From Cellulomonas palmilytica (lineage in GTDB: Bacteria > Actinomycetota > Actinomycetes > Actinomycetales > Cellulomonadaceae), in contig NZ_CP062221.1 of NCBI RefSeq assembly GCF_021590045.1, positions 1,612,001-1,676,000 of the forward strand: a stretch of DNA of 64,000 bases, written 5' to 3'. The notes below the pieces were generated by a model. That model searched no databases, was not told where the DNA came from, and was given only the letters and a program-made list of their open reading frames with translations. The translations under genes were made by a program, and so were the position numbers. Positions within the stretch are counted from its first letter, which is position 1. Each line of letters opens with the position of its first letter. This document shows positions 34,772-44,331 of the stretch, piece by piece.

Positions 34772-37495
34772 TCAGCCCTCCTGCCCGCTCTTGCGGCCTC
34801 GGACGTCCTCCAGCGACGTTCCGTAGTAGGCCGCAGTCATGATGTCCTTCATGTCGTCGATCATCGGCATCCGCGGGTTGGCGGGGGCGCACTGGTCCTC
34901 GTAGGCACCCATGGCGACCTCGTCGAGACGGGACATGAACTCCTGCTCGTCGACGCCCTGCGCCTGGAAGGACGACGGGATGCCGACCTTCGCGCGCAGC
35001 GCCTCGACGGCAAGGGCGTAGGACTCGACGCCCTGCTCCGGCGTCGCCGCCGGCAGACCGAGCGTCTGGGCGATCTGCTGGAACCGCTCGGGCGCGACGT
35101 AGCTCTCGTACTTGGGCCAGCTGGTGAGCTTCGTCGGGACCGTGCCGTTGTAGCGGATCACGTGGGGGAGCAGCGTGGCGTTCGTCCGGCCGTGCACCAG
35201 GTGGTAGGTCGAGCCGATGACGTGCGCCATCGCGTGCACGATGCCGAGGAACGCGTTGCCGAACGCCATGCCGGCGATCGTCCCGGCGTTGTGCATCTTC
35301 TCGCGGGCGTCCTGCGTGGCCGGGTCGGCCGGGTCGCCGTTCACCGACTGCGCGAGGTTGTCGAAGATCAGGCGGATCGCCTGCAGCGCCATGCCGTCGG
35401 TGAAGTCGTTCGCGTAGACCGCGACGAACGCCTCGGTGGCGTGCGTGAGGGCGTCGAAGCCCGAGTCGGCGGCGAGCGAGCGCGGCATCTTCGAGGTCAG
35501 GACCGGGTCGATGATCGCGACGGTCGGGGTCAGCGCGTAGTCCGCGAGCGGGTACTTCTTGCCCGCGTCGGGGTCGGAGATGACCGCGAACGGCGTGACC
35601 TCGGCGCCCGTGCCCGACGTCGTCGGGATGCAGACGAGCTTGGCCAGGTCACCGAGGACGGGGAACTTGAACGCGCGCTTGCGGACGTCGAAGAACTTCT
35701 GCTTGAGGTCGGAGAAGACGATCTCCGGGTGCTCGTACAGCAGCCACATGACCTTCGCGGCGTCCATGGGCGAGCCGCCGCCCAGGGCGATGATCGTGTC
35801 CGGCTTGAAGTGCCGCATGTTCGCGGCGCCCTTCTGCACGGTGCGGACCGACGGCTCGGGCTCGACCTCGTCGATGATCTGCACGGCCACCGAGTTGGAG
35901 CGGCGGCGCAGCACGTCGAGGACCTTGTCGACGAAGCCGAGGGCGGTCATCGTCGTGTCGGTGACGATGGTGACGCGCTCGATGCCGGCCATGTCGGCGA
36001 GGTAGCGGATCGCGTTGGGCTCGAAGTAGGTCTTCGCCGGGACCTTGAACCACTGCAGGTTGTTGTTCCGACGACCGACGCGCTTGACGTTGATGAGGTT
36101 CACCGCCGAGACGTTGTTGGACACCGAGTTGTGGCCGTAGGAGCCGCAGCCGAGGGTCAGCGAGGGGATGAAGGCGTTGTAGATGTCGCCGATGCCGCCG
36201 AGCGACGAGGGCGCGTTGCAGATGACGCGGATCGCCTTGACGCGCTTGCCGAACTCGACGGTCAGGGCGTCGTCGCGCGTGTGGATCGCGGCGGAGTGGC
36301 CCAGGCCGTCGAACTCGACCATGCGCTCGGCGAGCGTGATGCCCTCCTCGGTGGAGTGCGCGCGCAGGACCGCGAGGACGGGGCAGAGCTTCTCGCGCGT
36401 CAGGGGCTCGTCGGGACCGACGCCCGAGACCTCCGCGAGGATGATGGACGTGTCCGCGGGGACGGTGAACCCGGCCTGCTCGGCGATCCACACGGGCGAC
36501 TTGCCGACGACCGCGGGGTTGAGCTTCGCGCCGGCGCAGTTCTCGCCGCCGGCCTCGACGCCGAAGATGAACTGCTCGAGCTTGGCCTTCTCCGCCGGGG
36601 TGGCGCGGTACGCGTGCAGCTTGGCGAACTCGACCATGGCGGCGTCGTAGATCTCGTCGTCCAGGATCGCGGCCTGCTCGGACGCGCAGATCACGCCGTT
36701 GTCGAACGCCTTGCTCAGCACGATGTCGTTGATCGCGCGGGCGAGCTTGGCGGTCTTCTCGACGTACGCCGGGACGTTGCCGGCGCCGACACCCAGGGCG
36801 GGCTTGCCGCACGAGTACGCGGCCTTGACCATGGCGTTGCCGCCGGTCGCGAGGATCGTCGCGACGCCCGGGTGGTTCATGAGCGCGCTCGTCGCGGTGA
36901 GGGACGGCGTCTCGACCCACTGGATGCAGTGCTCGGGCGCACCTGCGGCCACCGCGGCGTCGCGCACCACGCGGGCCGCCGCGATCGACGACTGCTGCGC
37001 GTTCGGGTGGAACGCGAAGATGATCGGGTTGCGGGTCTTCAGCGAGATGAGCGACTTGAAGATCGCGGTCGACGTCGGGTTGGTGACCGGCGTGATGCCC
37101 GCGATGACCCCGACGGGCTCGGCGATCTCGGTGATGCCGTTGAGCTCGTCGACGTTGATGACGCCGACGGTCTTGAGGTTCGACATCGAGTGGGTCACGT
37201 GCTCGCACGCGAAGATGTTCTTGACGGCCTTGTCCTCGAAGACGCCGCGGCCCGTCTCGTCGACCGCGAGCTTGGCCAGCTGACCGTGCTGGTCGAGCGC
37301 CGCGACCGCGCCCTTCTTGACGAAGCGGTCGACGTCCTCCTGCGTCATGGACTCGAACTCGGCGAGGGCCTTGGCGGCGTTCGCGACGAGCGCGTCGATC
37401 GCGGCGTGGACCTGCTCGTCGGACTGCACGGCGAGCGCCGGGGCGTCGGCCGGCTTGCGGCCCTTGGCGGGGCGGTTCGTGCTGGTGGTGGTCAC
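34772..37495 (-). CDS. adhE: bifunctional acetaldehyde-CoA/alcohol dehydrogenase
   Basis: 907-residue AdhE making ethanol from acetyl-CoA in two NADH-dependent steps during fermentation. The N-terminal aldehyde dehydrogenase half (to about residue 440) has the active-site cysteine in DNGVICASEQ. The C-terminal iron-dependent alcohol dehydrogenase half has IIALGGGSPMDAAK for NAD and the iron-ligand histidines around GIVHAMAHVIGSTYHLVHGR. Such enzymes form long filaments (spirosomes). GTG at 37495 has GGGAG upstream. Two DosR-like boxes lie 103-178 bases upstream, which suggests low-oxygen control. Confidence 0.95.
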   Translation of the reverse strand: MTTTSTNRPAKGRKPADAPALAVQSDEQVHAAIDALVANAAKALAEFESMTQEDVDRFVKKGAVAALDQHGQLAKLAVDETGRGVFEDKAVKNIFACEHVTHSMSNLKTVGVINVDELNGITEIAEPVGVIAGITPVTNPTSTAIFKSLISLKTRNPIIFAFHPNAQQSSIAAARVVRDAAVAAGAPEHCIQWVETPSLTATSALMNHPGVATILATGGNAMVKAAYSCGKPALGVGAGNVPAYVEKTAKLARAINDIVLSKAFDNGVICASEQAAILDDEIYDAAMVEFAKLHAYRATPAEKAKLEQFIFGVEAGGENCAGAKLNPAVVGKSPVWIAEQAGFTVPADTSIILAEVSGVGPDEPLTREKLCPVLAVLRAHSTEEGITLAERMVEFDGLGHSAAIHTRDDALTVEFGKRVKAIRVICNAPSSLGGIGDIYNAFIPSLTLGCGSYGHNSVSNNVSAVNLINVKRVGRRNNNLQWFKVPAKTYFEPNAIRYLADMAGIERVTIVTDTTMTALGFVDKVLDVLRRRSNSVAVQIIDEVEPEPSVRTVQKGAANMRHFKPDTIIALGGGSPMDAAKVMWLLYEHPEIVFSDLKQKFFDVRKRAFKFPVLGDLAKLVCIPTTSGTGAEVTPFAVISDPDAGKKYPLADYALTPTVAIIDPVLTSKMPRSLAADSGFDALTHATEAFVAVYANDFTDGMALQAIRLIFDNLAQSVNGDPADPATQDAREKMHNAGTIAGMAFGNAFLGIVHAMAHVIGSTYHLVHGRTNATLLPHVIRYNGTVPTKLTSWPKYESYVAPERFQQIAQTLGLPAATPEQGVESYALAVEALRAKVGIPSSFQAQGVDEQEFMSRLDEVAMGAYEDQCAPANPRMPMIDDMKDIMTAAYYGTSLEDVRGRKSGQEG

Positions 37496-37597
37496 GAGGG
37501 GACTCCCTGGTCGATGCGGAGTCGGCGAACCGGACGGGTGCTGGAGGTCCGTCCGAACCGACACCTCGACGCTAGGGACGGGGTCGCCGGAAGTGGT

Positions 37598-37673
37598 GGG
37601 ATGAAAGTCCCCCGAGGTCAGGAGGGTGCTCGGCAGTCGTCCGCGGGCGGGCCGCGAAGGGGACCTGGGTCCC
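37598..37673. promoter_or_regulatory. two DosR-like boxes upstream of adhE
   Basis: GGGATGAAAGTCCC (37598-37611) and GGGACCTGGGTCCC (37660-37673) match 12 and 11 of the 14 core positions of the known DosR/DevR consensus GGGACTWWAGTCCC. Centres are 62 bases apart. Confidence 0.55.
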
Positions 37674-37725
37674 AGTCCGTCCCTTTCGTTCCGCCGGGTC
37701 GGTCACCCGGCGGTCCGACGAGGAG

Positions 37726-39414
37726 TCAGTCCCGCAGCCGCGTGACCCACGACGACGCGAGCGACTCCTCCTCGAGGTCGAGCTCGCGCATCATGCGGCG
37801 CATCACGGCCTCGTCGAGATCGCCCGCGTCACGGTGCTCCATGAGCACCTCCCGCTGCACGGCGATGACCCGCCGGCGCATCGACTGGAGCTTGCGACCC
37901 GCGGCGGCGGACGTCGCGGCCTTGCCGCCGAGCAGCCCGAGCCCGCGTGCCGCCTCGGCCTGGACGCCGAGCTCGTCGGCGGTCGCGGGGTCGAGCATCA
38001 CGGCCGCGGCGGTCGCCCGGGCCCGCCAGCCCTTCGACAGCTTCTCGACGACCTCGGCGGCGCGCTCGTCGCCCATGCTGCTCGCGAGCCGCGGGCGCTG
38101 CTCCTCGAAGTACTCCTGCACCGCCTCGGCCGTCGCGACGCGCATCGCGGCCTCCTGCTTCGCGTCCTCGACCTCCTCCTGCGCGGACCCGATGCGCAGG
38201 CGCTGAATCAGCCACGGCAGGGTCGTCCCCTGCAGCAGCAGGGTGCCGAGCGCGACGGTGTACGCGGCGAGCTGGATCGTCGCGCGGTGCGCGAACGGCT
38301 CGCCGTCCATCGTCGCCGGGATCGCGGCGGCCGCCGCGAGCGTCACCACACCGCGCATGCCCGCCCACGAGACGACCGCGGACTCGCGCGACGTGAGCGC
38401 GTCGTCCTCGGGTCGGTGCGAGCCGGGCAGGCGCACGTTGTCGAACCACGCCGTCGAGAAGATGTACAGCGGACGCACGAGCATCGTCACGGCGAGCACG
38501 ACGAGCGAGACCGTCAGCCCGTGCCCGAACCCCTGGTCGGAGTCGACGACGTCACGGACGACCCACGGCAGCTGCACGCCGATCAGCGCGAACGTGAACG
38601 ACTCGAGCACGAGGTCGAGCGTCGACCAGATGGGCTCCTCGAACAGGCGCGTCGCGAACCCCGCGCGCGGGGACGTGTGGCCCAGGTACAGGCCCGCGGC
38701 GACGACCGCGAGCACCCCCGAGCCGTGCACGGCCTCCGCGCTCCAGTACGCCGCGAACGGCGTGAGGATCCCGATCGCGGACGCGACCACCGCGTCGTCG
38801 AGGTGCGTGCGCACCAGGTGCACGACGACCCCGAGCACGAGCCCCACGCCCACGCCCGCGACCACCGCGAGCGTGAACGTCCACAGCCCCGCGCCGAGCG
38901 CCCACGCGCCGCTCGCCACCCCGGCGAGCGCGACCTTGTAGAGCGTCAGGGACGTCGCGTCGTTGATGAGGCTCTCGCCCGACAGCAGCGTCATGACGCG
39001 CCGCGGCAGCCCGAGCCGCCGGCCGACCGCGGCGGCGGCGACGGCGTCCGGCGGCGCGACCACGGCGCCGAGCACGAGCGCCGCGGCGAACGGCACGTCG
39101 TCCAGCACGGTGAACACCGCGGCGACCGCGAGCGCCGTCACGATCACGAGCCCCACGCCGAGACGCGTGATCGAGTTCAGCGACGCACGGAAGTCCCGGT
39201 ACGACGACGAGAGGGCCGCGGAGTACAGCAGCGGGGGCAGCACGAACTCGAGCAGCAGCTCCGGGTTCACCTCGTAGCGCGGGACGCCCGGCACGAGCGA
39301 GACCAGCAGGGCGACGGCCACGACGACGAGCGGTGCGGGCCACCCGCGGCGGCGGCACACCGCCGCGACGAGGACGGCCGCAGCAGCCAGGGCGAAGACC
39401 TCGACGTGGTGCAC
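37726..39414 (-). CDS. Na+/H+ antiporter, CPA1/NhaP type
   Basis: 562-residue monovalent cation:proton antiporter. About twelve hydrophobic segments span residues 1-410, including the exchange motif GESLINDATSLTLYK with the ND pair, and APPDAVAAAAVGRRL. A cytosolic tail of about 150 residues is rich in A, E and R and probably helical, as in sodium/hydrogen exchangers. GTG at 39414. It lies upstream of adhE on the same strand, with a 230-base gap that holds the adhE control region, so co-transcription is possible but not needed. Confidence 0.9.
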   Translation of the reverse strand: MHHVEVFALAAAAVLVAAVCRRRGWPAPLVVVAVALLVSLVPGVPRYEVNPELLLEFVLPPLLYSAALSSSYRDFRASLNSITRLGVGLVIVTALAVAAVFTVLDDVPFAAALVLGAVVAPPDAVAAAAVGRRLGLPRRVMTLLSGESLINDATSLTLYKVALAGVASGAWALGAGLWTFTLAVVAGVGVGLVLGVVVHLVRTHLDDAVVASAIGILTPFAAYWSAEAVHGSGVLAVVAAGLYLGHTSPRAGFATRLFEEPIWSTLDLVLESFTFALIGVQLPWVVRDVVDSDQGFGHGLTVSLVVLAVTMLVRPLYIFSTAWFDNVRLPGSHRPEDDALTSRESAVVSWAGMRGVVTLAAAAAIPATMDGEPFAHRATIQLAAYTVALGTLLLQGTTLPWLIQRLRIGSAQEEVEDAKQEAAMRVATAEAVQEYFEEQRPRLASSMGDERAAEVVEKLSKGWRARATAAAVMLDPATADELGVQAEAARGLGLLGGKAATSAAAGRKLQSMRRRVIAVQREVLMEHRDAGDLDEAVMRRMMRELDLEEESLASSWVTRLRD

Positions 39415-39451
39415 GCGTCCTCCGCAGCTCGCCGGACGGGATGCTCAGACC

Positions 39452-42400
39452 CTAGTCGAGAAGCCCTGGCGGGCCCGTCCCGCCGTGCGCCTCGTCGTGC
39501 GCGAGCAGGCCCCACGGGACGGGCTCCTTGCCGGCCTCGTGGCACGCCCGCACGTACGCGCGGTGCAGCAGGTCGCGGTCCGTGCCCGGGACCCACGCGA
39601 CCGAGCGCCGGACCTCGAACTCCAGCGCGAACGCCGAGTCCGGGTCGGCCGCGAGGGCGTCGAGCGCGTGCCCGAGGTGCGCGACGACCTCGTCCTCTCC
39701 CGCGTTCGTCGCGGCGAGCAGCACCGCGAGCCGTGCGCTCACCCGCGCGGCGAGCGGCGGGTCGACGACGAGCTGCACGGCCTGCTCGGCCGCGCGTGTC
39801 GACGCCAGCGCGAGCTGCGGGGAGTCCGCCGCCTCGCGCATCGCGAGCCACAGGTTCACCTGCGCGCACGTGCTCGGGTCGGGGTGCTGGGCGGACTCGC
39901 GGAGCACGTCGAGCGCGGCCTCGGGGTCGCCCCGGTTGTCGTACGCCTCCGCCAGGGCCATCGCGGCGGTCGGGTACGGCGAGACGTCGTCGCGCGCGAG
40001 CACCTCGTGCAGGAGGCGGACGGTGCCGACGTCGCCCTCCGCGACCGCCTCGGCGAGCCGGGCCCGCTGCACGTCGTGCAGGGCGCGCAGCGCGTCGGGG
40101 CCGAAGGGCGACGCCGCGAGCCGGCGGTACCAGTCGGCGGCCTCGTCGAGCGACCCGCGCTCCCGCAGGCGTCGCGCGTGCACGGCGGTGAGCGCGACGA
40201 GCGCGCCGGTGTCGTCCTCGTACTCGTCGACGAGCCGCAGCTGCTCGGCATCGTCGCCCGGCGGGTCGACCTCGGCGTCGCGGACGAGCGCACGCGCGCG
40301 CTCGAGCGTCCGGGCGGCGTGCGCGGTCGCCGGGTCGGCACCGAGCAGGGCCGCGCTCTCGGTCCACAGGTCGTGCGCGTCCTCGAGCTCGCCGGGCCGG
40401 GTCGCGAGCCGCGGCATCTCGGCGGCGTAGGCGAGCGCCGCCTCGTCGTTGCCGCGCACGGCCTCGGCGACGACGAGGTGCGCACGCCGGTCCACGCGCT
40501 CGTGCGTCGCGAGCAGCCGCAGGTCGTCGTCCAGGCCGTCCACGCCGTCGAGGAGGAGTCGCGCGTTGAGCCGGTAGAGCGCCGCGTCGTCCGTCAGGCC
40601 CTCGCGGGCGGCGAGGCGCGCGAGGGCCTCGCGCGCGGCAGGCACGTCGTCCACGCCCGCGAGCGTGCGGCGCTGGTGCAACGACGCCCAGAGCGCGTCG
40701 ACGTACCAGCTCGTCTCGTCGGCGAACCAGGCCGTCTGCTGCACCGCGACGAGGTCGTGCTCGGCCCCGTCCAGGTCGTCGGTCTCGATGCGGCACCACG
40801 CACGCACCAGGCGCTCGCCGGGCGAGAGGTCGTCCAGCTCCGCGAGCGCCTCGAGCGCCTCGAGCGGCTCGTGCGAGCGCGTCAGGTCCTTCAGCCGCTC
40901 GAACCTGGCCTCGGCGTTGTCCGGACCGATCTCGAGCGCGCGTCTGCGCGCCTCGCGGGCGGCGACCGTCAGGCCGACGCCGTACAGCAGGCGCGCCGCG
41001 GTGGCCCAGTAGCTCGGCTCGCTCGGCTCGAGCAGGAGCGCCTTCTCCGCGCGGACGAGCGCGTCCCACACCTCGTGCGGCACGCGCGGGACCGCGTACG
41101 GGTCGGTGTCGGCCGGGACCGGCGACGTGGCCGCGAGGTCCTCGGCGATGTTCGCGCCGCTCCAGTAGACCCACGACTCCTCGGGGCCCGTGGGAGGGTT
41201 CGTCGGCACCGTCGCCACCCAGACCCGCTCGGCCTCGTACGCCTCGCCCCGGCCCGGGGGCATGCCGCCGAACCAACCGCGCAGCCGCAGCGCCTCCGCG
41301 AGGTACCACCCGGTGGTCGGCGGCGGGGGATCGAGCTCGATGAGCTCCTCCAGCAGCCTGATGGCCTCCTCGACGGCGGTCGGCTCGCCGAGCCCACGCC
41401 ACACGCCGCGCTTGGCCACCTCCAGGGTCGCCTCGCACCACAGCTGGGACCCCCGGCGCCCGACCTGCTCGAGGGCCCGCGCGCGCACGCGGTGCACCAC
41501 CTTGTCCGGGAACGACTCCGGGCCGCGCACCCCTTGCGCGAACGCCTCCGCGCACGCGGCCAGGGCCTCCTCGGGCAGCCCCGCCGCGAGACGAGCGGAC
41601 GCGAGCTCACGCCAGTACAGCCCGCTCTCGCGACGCATCGAGACGAGCTCGGTGTACGCGAGGCGGGTCACCGGCCACCGCGCGAACGCCTGCGCGAACC
41701 GCCGGGCGGCGGTCTCCAGGTCGCCCTCGACCTCCGCGACGAGCCCCAGCGCGAGCGTGCAGTCGCCCGTCGGGTCCGCGTCGTCGTCCCCCGCGTCGAC
41801 GAGCGCGTGCCGCCGTGCCTCGTCGACCTCGCCGCGCCACAGGAGCGTGGCGGCGAGCTCGGCGCGCATGCGCGGGGTCGGGCGCACCCGCACGCGGTCC
41901 TCGAGCACCTGCTCCGCCTCGCCGTTGCGGTTCAGCCGCATGAACGCGAACGCCCGCAGGACCGCGAGGTCCTCCTCCGCCTCGCCGCCGCCCCGGCCGC
42001 GCCGCGACCACCCGTACGCGCGCTTCTGCAGGTCCGCGGCGCGATGCTCGACCTCGGCCGCCGCGTCGTGCTCGATCGCCCGCAGGAGCGCGTCGAGCGC
42101 GGCGACCGGGTCGTCGGGCGACGGGTCGCGCGGCTCGCCCTCGCGCTGGGCCTCGCGCAGACGGTCGACGAGCAGCTCGGCGGGTGCCGGCCCCACGGTG
42201 ACCAGGGTCTGCAGGACCTCCTCGACGACGGGCCGCGCCGCCCGGCGGGGGTCCTTGCGCAGCGTCGCGTCGAGGCGCGCGGCCGTGGCCGTGAGTCCCT
42301 CGGCGGACCAGCGCTCGCGGGCGTCGGCGAGCCGGCCCGCGGCGTCGTACCGCTCGAGGAACGTGGCCAGGTCGTGCGTGAGCTGCTCCGCGAGCTGGGC

Positions 42401-42535
42401 GAGCCCCTGGCGGGCGTCGTCGTCGTCGTCGGACGCCAGCGCGTCCAGCGGCTGTCCCGGGTCGCCGGCGACCCGGGACAGGGCGTCGCGGGCGGCCGCC
42501 AGCGCGCCCCGGAGGCGGTCCGGCTCGGTGCTCAT
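39452..42535 (-). CDS. large TPR-like helical protein of the trypco-protease operon
   Basis: 1027-residue, mostly helical, A/L/E/R-rich protein without enzyme motifs I can name. Repeated helix pairs with TPR-like spacing recur throughout (for example AEQVLEDRVRVRPTPRMRAEL, ARRFAQAFARWPVTRLAYTE, AALDVLRESAQHPDPSTCA). No signal peptide or membrane segment. ATG at 42535 overlaps the stop of the protease gene (ATGA), so production is coupled. In conflict systems such TPR partners act as sensors or scaffolds; here that is inference. It is the last gene of the three-gene operon. Confidence 0.8.
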   Translation of the reverse strand: MSTEPDRLRGALAAARDALSRVAGDPGQPLDALASDDDDDARQGLAQLAEQLTHDLATFLERYDAAGRLADARERWSAEGLTATAARLDATLRKDPRRAARPVVEEVLQTLVTVGPAPAELLVDRLREAQREGEPRDPSPDDPVAALDALLRAIEHDAAAEVEHRAADLQKRAYGWSRRGRGGGEAEEDLAVLRAFAFMRLNRNGEAEQVLEDRVRVRPTPRMRAELAATLLWRGEVDEARRHALVDAGDDDADPTGDCTLALGLVAEVEGDLETAARRFAQAFARWPVTRLAYTELVSMRRESGLYWRELASARLAAGLPEEALAACAEAFAQGVRGPESFPDKVVHRVRARALEQVGRRGSQLWCEATLEVAKRGVWRGLGEPTAVEEAIRLLEELIELDPPPPTTGWYLAEALRLRGWFGGMPPGRGEAYEAERVWVATVPTNPPTGPEESWVYWSGANIAEDLAATSPVPADTDPYAVPRVPHEVWDALVRAEKALLLEPSEPSYWATAARLLYGVGLTVAAREARRRALEIGPDNAEARFERLKDLTRSHEPLEALEALAELDDLSPGERLVRAWCRIETDDLDGAEHDLVAVQQTAWFADETSWYVDALWASLHQRRTLAGVDDVPAAREALARLAAREGLTDDAALYRLNARLLLDGVDGLDDDLRLLATHERVDRRAHLVVAEAVRGNDEAALAYAAEMPRLATRPGELEDAHDLWTESAALLGADPATAHAARTLERARALVRDAEVDPPGDDAEQLRLVDEYEDDTGALVALTAVHARRLRERGSLDEAADWYRRLAASPFGPDALRALHDVQRARLAEAVAEGDVGTVRLLHEVLARDDVSPYPTAAMALAEAYDNRGDPEAALDVLRESAQHPDPSTCAQVNLWLAMREAADSPQLALASTRAAEQAVQLVVDPPLAARVSARLAVLLAATNAGEDEVVAHLGHALDALAADPDSAFALEFEVRRSVAWVPGTDRDLLHRAYVRACHEAGKEPVPWGLLAHDEAHGGTGPPGLLD

Positions 42536-44331
42536 CGCCCACCGTCCCGATCGGCGCGGCCCTCGCCGGGGCGGCGCAGGACGATCGGGCCCGGACGGGC
42601 CGTCACCAGCACCGGGAACGACCAGGGCCGTCGGGCCTGCTCGAGCCGCCGCCGGCCGTGCTGCACCGCGACCTGCACGGACGTGCCCCGCGCGAGCTGC
42701 CCGTACAGCTCGGTGAAGAACGCGCGCCCCGCCTCCGGGTCCACGGGCAGCGGGAACGCGAGCACCGCGCTCACACCCGCCTCCAGGAGGTCCTGCGCGA
42801 AGACCGTGAGGTCGGCCGGCAGCTCGGACTCCGCGACGCGCACGGGCTGGAGCACGACGAGCCGAGGCGCGTCGGCCCCTGCGCGGTCCCGCACGAACGC
42901 CGCGAGCTCGGGCGAGTCGAAGCTCACCGCGGTCGACCACGGCCGGTCGTCCAGGTCGACGACGTCGCGCATGTTGTCCACCCGTGCCCGCAGCACCAGG
43001 TGCAGCACGTGCGGTCCGCTGCGCACCACGTCCGCCAGCGCGGTCGTCGTCGCCGTGCTCGTCTCGTCCAGCGGCGTCGCGACGACCTGCCCGAGCACGC
43101 GCGCGGCGGTGGCCGCGGCCTCGGTCGAGCGCGACACCCGCTGCTGCTGGTCGCCCTCGTCGTCCGGCGACCGGAACACGCTGATGCGGCAGTCCGCCGG
43201 CGGCGGGGCGATGTCGCCGGGCTCGGTGTCGAGCGTGCGCACGAGCGTCGCGCGCTCGTGCGTGCCGAGCGAGACGCCGGGCCCGCCGTCCGCGGCGGGC
43301 AGCTGCAGGCACTCCCACGGCAGGTAGAGCAGGTCCTCGTCGACGCCCGGGCCGAAGTGCAGCTCGATGTCGAGCGACTGCCCGCCCGCGGCGAGCATGG
43401 CGCGCAGCCGCTCCTGCGCGGTGGTCGACCACAGGGTCTTGGCCAGCGCGCCTCCGACGACCGGGTACTGCAGGTTGTGCGAGACGCGGTTGGTGGCCTT
43501 GAGCATGCGGAACAGGCGCGCCACGTCGAGCCGCAGCACGTTGAGGTCGACCTGGGTCTGGTCGTGCCACGCGTCCTGCGCGCTGGGCGACGAGATCGTC
43601 ACGGTCCAGCGCTCGTCCTGCTGCCCGACGTCGACGAGGAGGCGGCGGCCCGTCGTGGCGGGCGCCGCGTCGAGGCCCGCGAGCATCTCGCGCTGCACCT
43701 CGGTGAGGCACGCGTCCCACCGCGGGTCGAGCCGCCGTGCGTCGAGGTTGTCGACCCGCAGCCGCTCGAACGCCCCGAACGCCGCGTCGATCGGCACGGC
43801 GAGGCCGCCGAGGTCGGTGTCCACGTCCCGTGAGCGCCGCACGACCGCGACGACCGTGCCGGTCTTCAGGTCGAGCACGGGCGCGCCGCTGAACCCCGAC
43901 TGCACCTGCCCCGCCTTGATGCGCAGGAGGCGCGGCGGACCGTTCTCCGGGCCCTCGTAGTGGTACGTGCCCGACGTGCCGCCCGGCTTGGTGGGCGGGA
44001 AGCCGTAGACGTACAGCTTGTCGTCGATGCGCGGCACGCCGCCCAGCGAGACGACGGGCTGGCGGCTCGACGTGTCGAGCGTGAGCAACGCGAGGTCGTT
44101 CGTCTCGTCGACCGAGGGACGCGTGACGGGCCGCGCCGTCACGCCGCGGCCCGCGTCGAGGACGACCTCGATGAGGTCGTGTCCCGCACTGCGGTCCAGG
44201 GCGCGCTTCACGACGTGGTGGCACGTCAGCACCTTGCCGGGGGCGACCACGAACCCCGTCCCCGACAGCTCGCCGCCGACGTCGATGCGCACCGTCGCCT
44301 TGGCGAGCAGGTCCGCCAGGTCGTCGGTCAC
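42532..44331 (-). CDS. trypsin-like protease fused to a CHAT-like (pseudo-caspase) domain
   Basis: 599-residue cytoplasmic protein. Residues 1-190 are a trypsin-like protease with catalytic H39 (LTCHHVV), D79 (NDLALL) and S148 (SGFSGAP). Residues 290-580 match the CHAT layout: LPWECL at 337-342, HVLHLVLRARVD at 441-452 and LVVLQPVRV at 491-499. At the places where active CHAT proteases have GHG and the catalytic Cys, this protein has R448 and V497. So the CHAT half looks inactive and may bind a partner while the trypsin half cuts. GTG at 44331 overlaps the trypco gene by 4 bases. Confidence 0.83.
   Translation of the reverse strand: MTDDLADLLAKATVRIDVGGELSGTGFVVAPGKVLTCHHVVKRALDRSAGHDLIEVVLDAGRGVTARPVTRPSVDETNDLALLTLDTSSRQPVVSLGGVPRIDDKLYVYGFPPTKPGGTSGTYHYEGPENGPPRLLRIKAGQVQSGFSGAPVLDLKTGTVVAVVRRSRDVDTDLGGLAVPIDAAFGAFERLRVDNLDARRLDPRWDACLTEVQREMLAGLDAAPATTGRRLLVDVGQQDERWTVTISSPSAQDAWHDQTQVDLNVLRLDVARLFRMLKATNRVSHNLQYPVVGGALAKTLWSTTAQERLRAMLAAGGQSLDIELHFGPGVDEDLLYLPWECLQLPAADGGPGVSLGTHERATLVRTLDTEPGDIAPPPADCRISVFRSPDDEGDQQQRVSRSTEAAATAARVLGQVVATPLDETSTATTTALADVVRSGPHVLHLVLRARVDNMRDVVDLDDRPWSTAVSFDSPELAAFVRDRAGADAPRLVVLQPVRVAESELPADLTVFAQDLLEAGVSAVLAFPLPVDPEAGRAFFTELYGQLARGTSVQVAVQHGRRRLEQARRPWSFPVLVTARPGPIVLRRPGEGRADRDGGR

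Noticed and set aside
35162..38206. 1014-codon plus-strand frame opposite adhE
   Set aside because: Antisense shadow of a clearly identified gene; no domain and no ribosome site.
39485..43327. Very long open frame on the plus strand opposite the TPR and protease genes
   Set aside because: Arg/Val/Asp-biased translation with no motifs; it mirrors the codon bias of the real minus-strand genes.
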